A stretch of 60,000 nt of DNA from Branchiostoma floridae (Eukaryota; Chordata; Leptocardii; Amphioxiformes; Branchiostomatidae). The position numbers and the translations under genes are program-made. The stretch lies in the NCBI RefSeq assembly GCF_000003815.2, contig NC_049989.1:5053227-5113226 (forward strand), written 5' to 3'. Shown here one piece after another: positions 32,532 through 45,200 of this stretch (positions within the stretch are counted from its first letter, which is position 1; every line of letters starts with the position of its first letter). The notes under the pieces were generated by a model. That model was not told the origin of the DNA and did no database searches. It was given only the letters and a program-made list of their open reading frames with translations.

Positions 32532-32814
32532 GTTAGCAGCAGGCCCCTTAATAAAGTGTAGCCTGGAGATCTTGCCTGGGGGTGATCCACATGGTTAGCA
32601 TGCCGATGCGTGCTGCCGGCATTGTCAGGATGCAAATGAAGTGGTTCTTCCACCTGTGAACTGCCATGCAAGAAGGTGGCCTTTCAACTGTGTTACTGCT
32701 GGCCTGAAGCGTCCAGTGGAGGAGAGGGGGGACGACTCTTCATGTCAACAAGTCCTTCATACATCGTGGGACAACGTTTCGTGTGCTTCTGTTTCTCAAA
32801 TGGGCTTCATAATC
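32532..32814 (+). promoter_or_regulatory. Conserved leader block / putative 5' UTR exon of C
   Basis: Third copy of the conserved block, with the same octamer word (GGATGCAAATGAAG) and a GTGAGTAG donor at 32815. Survival of this block amid strongly diverged flanks favours function. The matching acceptor is AG at 36244-36245, 18 bases before the C start codon. Confidence 0.35.
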
Positions 32815-35800
32815 GTGAGTAGACTGTCTTAGATCTCTGATATCATTTGTACTCGAAACTTTTGAAACTTTATGACATTTTACAAGCACTTAAATGTTTG
32901 AGTTCATGTTATGATGACCCAAAAGTCACTGTTTTCTTTGTATACTGATTATTGTCCTCTAATTCTTTTCTTAACTGTAATTGTTTTCATTGAATGATCA
33001 CTTTCAAATGTCTGCTTAAGAAGTTGTTTAAACTAAAACTCAGATGCTAAACTATCAAAGAATGAAGAATAGAAAGAATGATTAACATTACAGATTGTAA
33101 TGGTGATCTTTTAATGAACATGAATACATGTCGCTTATCAGACTTCTATATGACATTTCTACTAACTGTCGCAAGATCTGACTCTTGGAAACTCAGTGTC
33201 AAAGACTATACTACCAAAGAATACCTGACAGTGTGTACAGCTACATGTAAAGCAGCCTAAAGTGTTATAAGTTACACAATTTGTGCCTAATAATCAATAA
33301 TTTCAGAGGAGGGGACAGCTGATGACAGGAAGTTCACTTTTAGGATTACAGGACAGTTCCATGATGTCACAGTATTCTTACCACATCTTAACTGTTCGGA
33401 AGACATTTGATCTGTTTGTTTTGTGTGAAAATTCCGAGGTCGATTTAGCCTAGGCAGTGTAGGGCTTTAGATAGTTGCATGTTCTTTTGTACAGTCAGTA
33501 AAGCTGGTGTGTGACACACCTTGACCTTTTAGGGGGCACACCTACAGCTAAAATCAACACAGATAAGTCACCTGGTACTTTTTCCAATTCTGCTATTTTT
33601 TCTCATTTCTTGTTCATTGACTGTGATTTGTGACTGAGTGTATACATGTGTGAATGATTTTACTTGAAGATTCCAGAAGAATTGTACCATAAATGAGACC
33701 AAGGTAGACCTCTGACCTTGAAGTTGTTTTAATCATTTAAAACTTTCCATGACACCATACACATTACTGAATCTGACTCATACAACTGTATAAGAGACAT
33801 CTTAGACAATATTTTGTGTGACTTATCGTTTAGAAGGGATTAAAGATGAAAACCCAACCTGCAATTATGGCATAGCTCAGTGATTTGTCATTTAAATTTG
33901 TAGGTGTGGCCATGTGCATTACATTGTGGTACTTGACCCCTTATATGTCAAACTCCTGCTATTTCTCGGTCAAATAACATGATATTAAGACTACAGATGA
34001 TACCTGTATGGTGGATAACTCCTAGTGGGTAGTGTAAATGCTTTGTTGTGACTTGGGATTGGTTGGAAAATGCTTTAAAGGCCTTGAGAAATTCTTTATG
34101 ATGAGTCCACATTTACCCTGACCCCTAAAAGAGTCTCATTAAGGTTTGTCCCTGCCCTGGGATGTAAAAGAGTGGGAGCCAGAGGGTCAAACTAATTTGT
34201 TTGTCAGGTGTCTTCATTAATGTTAGAAGTCAGAAGAGAAATTCTATTTCTCTGTAGGTCATAATTTAGGCACATTGCATGTTAATCTATGGTATGATCA
34301 TCAGATTGCGTGCAAAAACCGCATTTTCTGATAAGTTTGGACTGTTTTTGTTCATAACTATACGGTTTTTACCTGCTATCAGTTTGGTTCTTATAATAAG
34401 TCTGTCTCCCTGATGTAAATGTTAACAGATGCGGAAGTCTTTTCTCACTTTGTGCCGTTTGAATTATTATGATTTTTGTATTATCTTTTTACCACCAATG
34501 ATCTAGTAAACATGTAGGTCAATGGAATTGTAGATTGTTACAAGCAATCTTTTTTTATGACATTTCTGTTTTGTATATATAACGTTAAATACGTTTTGTA
34601 AAACAGAAAAACAATGTTTTTGACATTACATTATAAGCATTATGTCATTGCCATGATTGATGTTTGTCATTGGATATCATTAAGTATATCATCAACAGAT
34701 CTACTAGTATCAGATAAAAAATGTTCAGTTTATATCTTTTTTCTACACTCGAGGTTTCCACATTCCTGTTTGAGTAATTCAGGTCTAACCTATGCATGTT
34801 CCTGTGATGTTATATAGTGTATTACCTAAGAGAACTAATCCTGTGGATTAGGTGCAGTGAATTACACAGTAGTGCTGGAAACCATTAGTCAATCCACAAG
34901 TTAGCATTATGTTATACCTAAATGTACTCGAAAAGGAGAAATTTACAATACGAAAACACGACAGATTTCACATTTTGTATCATCACCATAACACACTAGT
35001 AGCCATAGTCAGTATAAATCAGCATACTACCCTCCCCCTTCTAGGTCATTTTATGTCTTTCCTTCATTCGAGGTCACTTAGGACTTGAAGCAAGTATCAA
35101 AATGAGCCAAGTCCTTGAGTATCTGTCCTAAGGCTAATCTTTGTTGTATGAGGAGTTACTGATGTGCCAACTCCTCCATTCATCGGTAGCCAGGTGTACA
35201 TGTTCGTGTTTTAAAACTATTATACACCTAGTAAGTTTTAAGCAACAAGTCTTTTTACAAAGCTACAGATAACATCAATCGTCTAATCTTAGCTCTTGTT
35301 GGCATCTAAAATTCCTACTAATAATTCTTTAAAAGCTATGCTTTGTATTTGTTATGCCTGTAGGTTTGTTGATCATGAGAGTCCATAATAATGGGCCTCG
35401 ATTATTGCAGATTTGGCTTAATTGGAGCTTGCAATAGGGGTATCACTTTGGAATAACTTGCCTTATTGCCAGACAGAAACAAAAAGGTCCCACATTGCAA
35501 GAGGAAGTAAATAATGGAATGAAGATATCCTGGCATAAAAATGAGAGAGCACCACCTAATGAAGCATTGTACATAGTATACAACACTGGGATGTATGTCA
35601 GCCCATTCCCTGGTGAGGTCAATACTGGTCCCTCCCTTGTTGTATAAACACACTCCTAACATAGTTGATGGGTGAGTCAGTGGTGTGTATAGTTGGATCA
35701 GGTCAAGCATCTCAAGACAATAGAGCACAAGCCAAAATACAAAGGCTGTACGCAAACATTGTCAAACGTCCTTTTGTGGGCTGACAAGACAGCCACCTGT

Positions 35801-36263
35801 TATCTCTTTTGATTTGTTTGACCTTCCTTTAATGTACTGCTTATTATGAAGTAATTGGCAGCCCAATCCCTCAACTTTGTAACTAAAATTTCCATCAAGA
35901 TACCATCTCTGTTGTAATTTTGCAGAATAGATAGGGAAAAAATAGCAGCTGCTTTTGTAACTGGTGTACATTTTAGGTTTATCAAGGTGTGTCACATACT
36001 AGATTTACAGATCCAAAGCGCTCAAAGTAGTGCTGTCTAGCATGAATTAACTTAAACATTTCAAACAATAGAAAACTTATCTGTTGAATACTGGATGTGA
36101 AGATGCTTGTTGATATTTACCATGCAAAAGTTATAATTGTAGACTCTTAGGTTTTTCCTTCAATGACACTACAAGAAAAAAGTGTCACTTAACACTATCC
36201 TGCAATAGAATCTTCAACCTTTTCCAATGTCTTCTCCTCGAGCAGAATTGATGACAAGCAGCC

Positions 36264-39200
36264 ATGATGTGGGAAAATGATGAGCAGCTCATCATTGAGC
36301 AACAGGTAAGGAACTCTTTCTTTCCAATATAATTGCAGTGAGATCACGAGTAATTAAGGAATCCTGTTACCAATCTATACATTATGTTCCTTTTTCTTAA
36401 TTTGAATACAGCCTTTAATAAATTATTCCTCTTATGGCATACAATGTCTCTTAAAAATACAGTTCGGTTACAAAGAAGTGCATTACAATCCCTGGTGGAT
36501 TATGCACAAATGAGTGCATTTTCGGCTGTATTCATTCAGATCTTTTACCCTGACAATTATGCTGGCAAATGGTCTGCATCAAAGGGTAGCCATGATGGCA
36601 TCTGTTATGATTTTAATGCATGTACTCAGATGATTCATTGTAGCAGCATAATTGAAACTATCCCTCTTAGCCAATTGTTGGAAATCCCAGTTCCGTCGAT
36701 GCAAGCCGTTAACACAGGGTTCAATGCCCCTCAATACAATGAAAATAGATTATATCTTTAAATCTACTGTTGTCACCCTTTTATCCACCTATGACAATGC
36801 TTGGATTTCCCTCAGATTTGTAGGACAAGTCAAATAATGGCTGTATTGCCATTTGAATAGGTAATCATAGCCACAGCAAAAACTCAATGTATTTGACATG
36901 TACTTCATGTACTTTTGTCTGTAAAGTGGGTAAGTGAGTCAGCATATGTATCACTATATTAAAGTTGACCCAATGAAACGTAGATCAACTTACCGTGAGA
37001 ACATCAAGAGTACAGTGACTGTTGTAAAGCTCATGGTTTTTACGTACATTCCTTTTGTAGTTTGATTGTTGTACTATTATAATGATGTGTTCGTAATCCC
37101 AAGTTGGGTTTTATTTTCAGAGCAGATTCTATGCATTCTGTAATGTATTAATTATCTTGCAGAGAAATGGAAATGGGATACAATCCACAGTCCAGGGCTG
37201 GATGAATGGTGGTCTGCCCGATGGCAAGGAGAAGTACACCAAGGATGGCAAGAGGATCGTGGCAGAAGAGGAGTGGTTTTATGAGAATGGAAAATGGGTA
37301 ATTGTTTGTCTAAATTCTTAATAATGATTTTTTAACAGCAGAAAATATCTAAAATCTAATTCAAGTTGACTGAAAAACAAACTCTGCACATACATCACAT
37401 TCCTCAGGACCTAGCAGAAGTACATTGTACATAATTACATACAATGTTAGGATGCTTCTGGAGTTTGCCTTCTGGTATGAATTTACAAACTTTTCCATGA
37501 TATGATAACTTTAAGAAAGGGGCAGAAAGTCAGCAGTTTTGTACAGAAAGGTTGGAATCGTGGTTAGTGTAATTGTGCCATGCAGATGTTTGCAGGGCCC
37601 TGTAAAAGTACCTGAGGTATGTATGAAACAAGACAAGATAAAAAAAAAACAGTCTGACACTGCAGGGTCACATCAGATGGCAGTATTGCAATTGACTAGT
37701 TAAATTGAATGCATAGGTATACAGCACAACCTGACACTGATTATTTTTCACAGGCGCACATCTGGATATATGAAGACCAGGTGCTTGAAGTGGAAGATGC
37801 CAGATCCAGGCTGGACTTTGAAGCAGCTGCCAGGGAATTGAAGAAAACAACACAGGTTATAGAGGAGACAGTGGTGGAGGAAAAGGAAGTTGAGGTAAAA
37901 GAAGTGTCAATGCACGCTTATAAATCTATTCAATATGCTATTCTGTTGTTTTTTCATTCTAAAAATATACAATGGCAAATTATGTTATGCTGATGGTACT
38001 TTAATAGGCGACTTGATACCGCAATTGTTTGACATTTACGTTGGTTTCTGACAGGAATAGATTATTAGACTAAGTATGGAAAACTTGTTTTTAGTTTATG
38101 ACAATTAGATTATGAAATGACAAGCGATGCAAAATAAAAATCTCTACTGTCTATGTACATATCATCATCATCATATCCAAAGCCAGTGATGTAATCAGAT
38201 GCTGATGACACATCTTGCATCTTCTTCAACACAAAATATTCTCCATTCACGTTCAGGAGGAGATCAAGGGCCCAGGTATGCGGATCATCATCAAAGGACC
38301 GTTCCGACTGCAGCGAGCACCGCCGAAGCCAGGAATCAAATGGAAGAAGAAAGTAGAAGAGGTACTGGGCGAGGAGCCCATGGTGTGGAAGGCATTGGTA
38401 GCAGGAGCGCTAAAGCATGGGACAGAGAATGATTTGGGGGATTGTAGCTTGGCAGTGCTTGAACCAGCGGTGGTAGATGCTTTAGTATATGGTAGTGACT
38501 CAGAGTCTGCAATACCTGTGGTGTTGGAGCAAGTGGAGTCTGGTAGTGGTGATGATGTAGATGAAGCAATGGTGTCAGCGGGGCCAAAGGAGGATTTCGT
38601 GCTGCCAGTGACTGAGGGAAAAGGCAATATATACCTACCAACATTGCTGGAGAAAGTTAGGGGCAATGGCCATGGCGGTGGCCAGGAGCTTGCAGAGGTG
38701 AGCAACTGGTATTGGCAGATTTTGACGACCAGTGCATTTGTCTATAATGATGTATATTGAGATTTTAGCATGCTTGATACTGCTACTACTACTACGACTA
38801 CCACTACCACTATTGCACCACTACTACTACTACATGTACTACTACTACTAACTACTACTACTACTTCTACTGCTACTACATGTAACATTACTACTACTAC
38901 TACTACTACTACCAATCAGATATTGGCTTAACTACACTCCTCAAACATTTGATACCTTTTTGGCATGCAACATAAAAACGGAAGTCCATGAAATCGATCA
39001 GCCAATCAAGTACGCTATCACACTTGCAACGTTATGAATAAAGGTGTGTATGTGGTCGAAGGACTCCTAGGCTAACATGGATGTTCATTGTTACTAGGTC
39101 AAAAAGGAACTAAGGGTCATAGAGGCGCTGGAAGAGTCAGACTCGGGCATTGAGAACACGCCTACACACGAGATCAGGAAACTCAAGCAGATCCAGTACG

Positions 39201-42200
39201 GAATCGGTTACGAGGAAAAGCAACTGGGGGATATGAAAATTGCTACAGCGCAATTTCAGCAGGCCAACGTGGTTTCTCAAGCCTCAGAGAAGTTCTCCAG
39301 ACCTGCGGTACAACAAGTAAAGACAGAAGATGCAGTATACAACCAGGGCACGGAGCAGACACTGAAACTAGAATTAGAAAGTACACGTACAACCGTGGTC
39401 ACCCCTTCTGTCAGCTTTGACCGCCCAAAGTACAGCAATGTCACACAGCAGCTCCTTCAACCAAAGACTACGACTGCAAAGAGCCAAGATGCTGAGTACC
39501 ACAGGGGGGTTGCTGGAAGTGTATCCCCACCACAAGAAGAGAAGATTACAGGTGACATAGAGAGCTTCGAGTATCAGAAGGTGAATTATGAGTACGTAGA
39601 CGTCACCAAAAACAGGGCACAGGAATCAATAACAAGAAGCCTGGACCCCAACTACAACAACGCAGTGGAGGAGGTGATAAAGATACCGTTAGGAGAACTA
39701 CAAGGAGTGGTACCAGGCCTTGTGTATGTAAAACCCTGCTACGAAATCCTAAAGCAGGAGCAGAACAAGGCGTTTGTGAGTCAAGTAATCAGCGAATCTC
39801 CCGTGTTCATGGAAGCTGGCCAAGGGCAGACAAAGATACGTCCAGTAGGCAACGTCGCTGAAATAGCCCCAATTAAATGGCACCAAGCAACAGTGGCAAA
39901 AACTGGCGAAACGCTGTCAACGGCAAAATCTTCCGTTGTCAAAACCGAAATGGAGTATAACAAAGGGAAACAGGAGGAGACGTTTGTTACGGCGGAAGAA
40001 GTAAAAGATAACATTGAAAAATTGACGTACTCGAAAGCTGCTGTGGAAGAAACAAAAAAGCTACCTTCTGTGAAGCCGGAAGTGTTTCAAGCAAAGATAC
40101 AGCGTGGAAAATACTTGGAAGCCGAAGAGGCAAGAAAGGAATTGAAGCTGGAAGAGGCTAAAGAGAACATTGAAAAGTTCACTTATACAAAAGCTACCAT
40201 CAAACAAACAGAAAAGCAGAGATCACTTAAGCCGGAAGTGTTTCAGCAGGCAAGTCAGGAGCCACAATTCAGTCAAGCCAAGGAGACGAAACGAGAGTTG
40301 AAACTGAAGACCACCCTTGAAGAAATACCAGCGTTTAAGTATCAAAATTCCCCCATAACAAAAATTACCAAAGTGCCATTCCATATGGTGGTGAAGAGCA
40401 CTGTGGATGTTTGTGTACCTTTATATCGAGGAGAAGAAGGAAGTGTCACCGTGGAACCCGAAGAAGTTGACGCAGAGTTGAAGCCTCTAGACTTCAAGAA
40501 GACAACCTTTGAACCGATCAAGCAAGTGGTCTGGAAACATAACACAGATGAGGTGTCGTCCTACGATGCGAAATACCTCAGTGGCGAAGAAAACAAAATC
40601 ACCCTCGAAGAAGAAGAACTTGGTACAGCAATCGAGCCATACAAAATTGAATCCTGCACCTTCTCAACAGTGTCTCAGGAGGTGAACAAGGCCAATTCAG
40701 AGGAAGTTAAGGCTTCAGCTCCTAATTACCTTCAGGGTACGGAAGATGAGGTCGTGGTGGAGGCAGAGCAAACTAGGAAAGGTGAGCCACCTATTCCATG
40801 GGAAAAGGCCGCAGTTGAGAACATAGATGTGGTGCTTTCGTCTGTCAACTCAGAGATAACAGAAACACAAGAATCAGCGTATCTCGAAGCTGAAGAGGCC
40901 GAGGAGCATGTCACTGCTGAAGAAGCAGGCACTTTTGAAGGTTTCGACATTCAAACGCCAACATACGAAATCATAGAAGGTCTGGAAGGCAAGGTGGAGA
41001 ACGTGGCTCTACAGAAGACAGAAGCACCACAGTACAATCAAGGAATTGAGAACGAACTGGAAAAACTGGAACTGGAGAAAGCTCGTAGAATCCAGCCCCC
41101 AATCATCGAACGGGCGGTGGTCGATGTAATAGAGATAGACAAAGCTGCCCACGTGTATGTCAATCAGCAGCAAGTTGTACAGGTTCCCCTGTCGATACAT
41201 ACTGCTGTAGAGGGGGATCTGCCTGAATGGGAAGTAGCTGAAGAAGTCGAGTTCGAAGAGTTGAAGCCAATGAAAGCGACGCCAAAGATGGCACTGGGGC
41301 AGTTATACATGGCAAAAGGACAACAGCCAAAGGTGGGGTTTGCAGAGGAACCATCTCCCGTCATATCGGATGAGGTTCACCTAATTCAGAGACCTGTGTC
41401 CCCACCTCCAAGAGGAAACTTCAAAGTCAAGGAAAAGTCGGTAGAGCTGGAGTTGGGAGAAACAGAGGAAATCCCACAGGTAGTGCAGAAGTCGGCAAAG
41501 GTGAGCTTAGTCCCGAAAGACGACGAGAATAAGGCCGACAGCCACGAGTTACAGACCCTTTACATGGACGTCAAATTTGCTGACGAAAACCAGAACTATC
41601 TCGAGCTCGGAGAGGCCACGAATCTAGAGGCAACATACGTCATGGAAAATGCTGACATAAGTCTAGCGGACATGGACGCGTTCGGAAAGGTAGAAGTGGC
41701 GGTTCAGCAAATGAAGAAGCTGGATCTCCCCAAGCTTGAATTCCATGAAGAGCAGGAACAGATCACGGTGGCGGACGTTAACCTTTCGCCTGTTGTGATT
41801 TCTCCAAAATCAAAACAGTTACATGCTGAGTACCACGTAGAGGAGACAGAAAATTATCCCGACTATTCATTGTCCCTACAAGCAGTCCCGCGATCTCTAC
41901 TCAAGGAAGCACACGAAGATACCATCCAGGTTCGTTCCGACAATGTGCTTGAGGTGCCGGAAATAAGGTACAATGATTCCAAGGAAGTTACCGTACCTGA
42001 GACGGAAGCCCATGTTGCAGAAAAGACAACTGTTGACACCTTCAAAGCACCGAAAATTTACCGTGGGGAAGAGCAAGAGGAAATGTCAGCCCGAGGAGTA
42101 GAACCACTTGCTGATGTGACAAACACTACCTTAAAGCCCAGCGAGATTGCCATATTAGATCTGTGGAAGGCACTTGTCCAAGAATCTAAGACAGAGCTAC

Positions 42201-45200
42201 ATACCTTGGAAGCAAAGGAAACAAACATCAACATGATTGGGTTGGAGGTGATCTCCGATATCACTCCGCTGTCACCGGATATTGCGAAGGAATTTGATTT
42301 ACCAGGTGAGTCCTACCTGCATGTTGAGCAGGCTAAAAAGGAAACGTCAGTATACGTTCCCCCACCAGAGCTGAAGAATTCTCAAGAGGCTGTTCTTTTG
42401 CTAAAAGAACATGAAATCATCGACGTACCCCACAAGAAGGAGGAAGAAGGGAAGGCCAAAGTTCTTGCCGTACCAACGCAACGCCTTGAAAATGTCCAGT
42501 CCACAAAGCCAGAGATTATGCCAGCACAGAACTTCGCAGAGGAGCATATCATCGACACGAGGCAGGAGTACATCTACATCATTCCGCCCTCTGGTGGTCA
42601 GGATGCACAGGTCTCAACACTTCCAAGACTTGACATGGATAAAGCACGTGCGCAGCACTACAGAATGCAGCAATTCCCCGAGGAGCACACAATCGACCTG
42701 AAAGAGGAGGTCATCCTTACAATCGATGATCCATCTTCTCCGAACACAGCAAGCTCCTCCATGTTACCACAGCAGCAGATGGACCGTGCGAACGCACAGC
42801 GCTACAGGATACAGCAACTAGCCACCGAACAGGTCATCGACATCAAAGAGCAAAAGGTCATCGTAATTGAACCCCCGGAGCCAACGACAGCAGGCGAATC
42901 CTCTCTTCCACACCTAGAAATGGACCGTGCCCGCGCAGAGCGATACAGCATCCAGCAGTTAGCTCAAGAAGGAGTGGAAGATCTGGAGGAGCAAAAGGTT
43001 GACACTATCCATCCCCACTCATCGGATGCAGCCAGAGAATCCACACTGCCACACTTGGAATTGGATCGCGCTCGTGCGGAGCGATACAGAACTCATCAGA
43101 TGGCTGAAGAGGGGTCANNNNNNNNNNNNNNNNNNNNNNNNNNNNNNNNNNNNNNNNNNNNNNNNNNNNNNNNNNNNNNNNNNNNNNNNNNNNNNNNNNN
43201 NNNNNNNNNNNNNNNNNACTTCCAAGCTGGAATGGATCGCGCTCTGCGAACGATACAGAACTCAACAAATGGCTGAAGAGGGGTCAGTCGATATAATAGA
43301 GCTCAAAGTTGACACAATACAGCACCGCACATCGGATGCCGCCAGGGAGTCCACACTTCCAAACGTGGAGATGGACCGTGCTCGGGCAGAGCGTTACAGG
43401 ATCGAACAGATGGCTGAAGAAGGGTCGGTTGATCTGAAGGAGATGCGGGTGGCCTGGATAGACCCCCACTCACGGGATGAAGCCAGAAGGTCCACCCTAC
43501 CGCACACGGAGATGGATCAAGCTCATGCAGAACGCTACAGGGTCCAGCAGTTGGCAGAGGAAGGAAGTGTGGATATAAAAGAACATGCTGTAGGCACAAT
43601 CCAGCCCCACGATTCAGATGCAGCTCGGGAATCTACACTACCAGACTTGGAGATGGACCGTGCTCGAGCAGAACGTTACAGGATCCATCAGTTAGCCCAG
43701 GAGGGAAGCGTTGATGTAAAAGAGCAACATGTCAACTGGATAGATCCACACACATCAGATGCGGCAAGACGGTCCACACTTCCACACTTGGAGATGGATC
43801 GCGCTCAGGCAGAACGCTACAGGATCCAGCAGTTAGCTCAAGAAGGAAATGTTGATGTAAAAGAACAGAATCTCGGTACAATCCAACCCCACACATCGGA
43901 CGCAGCCAGGAGATCCACACTGCCACACGTGGAGATGGGTCAGGCTCGGGCAGAACGTTACAGGATCCATCAGTTAGCTCAAGAGGGAAGTGTTGATGCA
44001 AAAGAGCAACATGTCAATTGGATTGATCCACACACATCAGATACAGCGAGAAGGTCCACGCTTCCACATTTGGAGATGGATCGCGCTCAGGCAGAACGCT
44101 ACAGGATACAACAGTTAGCCCGAGAAGGCAGTTATGATGTAAAAGAACATTCAGTCGGCATAATACAGCCTGATACATCAGATGCAGCAAGACGGTCCAC
44201 ACTTCCACACTTGGAGATGGATCGCGCTCAGGCAGAACGCTACAGGATACAACAGTTAGCCCGAGAAGGAAGTTATGATGTAAGAGAGCATTCAGTCGGC
44301 ATAATACATCCTGATACATCAGATGCAGCAAGACGGTCCACACTTCCACACTTGGAGATGGATCGCGCTCAGGCAGAACGCTACAGGATCCAGCAGTTAG
44401 CCCGAGAAGGAAGTTATGATGTAAGAGAGCATTCAGTCGGCATAATACAGCCTGATACATCAGATGCAGCAAGACGGTCCACACTTCCACACTTGGAGAT
44501 GGATCGAGCCCAGGCAGAACGCTACAGGATCCAGCAGTTGGCCCGAGAAGGAAGTTATGATGTAAGAGAGCATTCAGTCGGTACAATATATCCCACCACA
44601 TCGGACGCAGCCAGGAGGTCCACACTTCCACATCTGCAGCTGGATCAAGCCCGTGCTGAGCGCTACAGAATTCACCAATTGGGACGGGAAGAAGTAGTCA
44701 ACACCAGGGAAGCATATGTTGATCGGATACCATCATCATCGTCTCACCCTCATCACGGTAGGATCATCGTTGTCGATGGATATCCTGTGCACATGATGAG
44801 ACCAAAACCAACCACGTGGATCGAGATCCCTGCGCCAATGGTGCGGAATCCTCCACGGGAGACTGTCGTCAATTCTTCCGTGAGAAACGTCATTGGGGTC
44901 ATTCCACCTCTGGCTACGGACGCAGCCAGGCAAGGTTCAATACCTGCTGAGGTTCTGCAGAAGGTTCAAGAGCAACGCGTGGAGAGTCATCAGGCGCCCA
45001 CTGACGAGAGAAACGTTCACGAGAGAGTGGAAATAACATCAGTTATTCCCCCTCTTCCGGCAGATATTGCTCACAAGGCGGAGACGCCAGCAGAGGTTTT
45101 CCGTAGGGTACACTCGCATCACGTTCACAGTCATCACGTGCACTCAGGACAAGAGACGAGTCTGAATGACGTAGTGGAGCCACAAAAGCCGCTTCCTCCC

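Larger units (their letters stand above)
31351..36245 (+). other. Region between B and C (upstream copy 3)
   Basis: Contains the B 3' end, a hairpin (31550-31620) and, from about 31635, a third diverged copy of the upstream region of B' and B. The segment from about 34260 to 35850 has no counterpart in the other two copies and no recognisable gene or transposon ends. Homology resumes near 35860 up to the first coding exon of C. Confidence 0.6.

Noticed and set aside
36384-36761. 125-codon plus-strand frame in intron 1 of C
   Set aside because: It lies inside an intron between two firm exons, has no counterpart in B' or B, and has ordinary AT-rich composition without recognisable motifs.
38783-38913. 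Trinucleotide array considered as a CRISPR-like array
   Set aside because: A plain microsatellite with no spacer/repeat structure, in an animal intron.
43218-43276. Frameshift after the first gap as evidence that C is a pseudogene
   Set aside because: The defects are confined to about 40 bases at a contig edge inside a near-identical array. More than 3 kb of open frame follows, and all downstream exons are intact.
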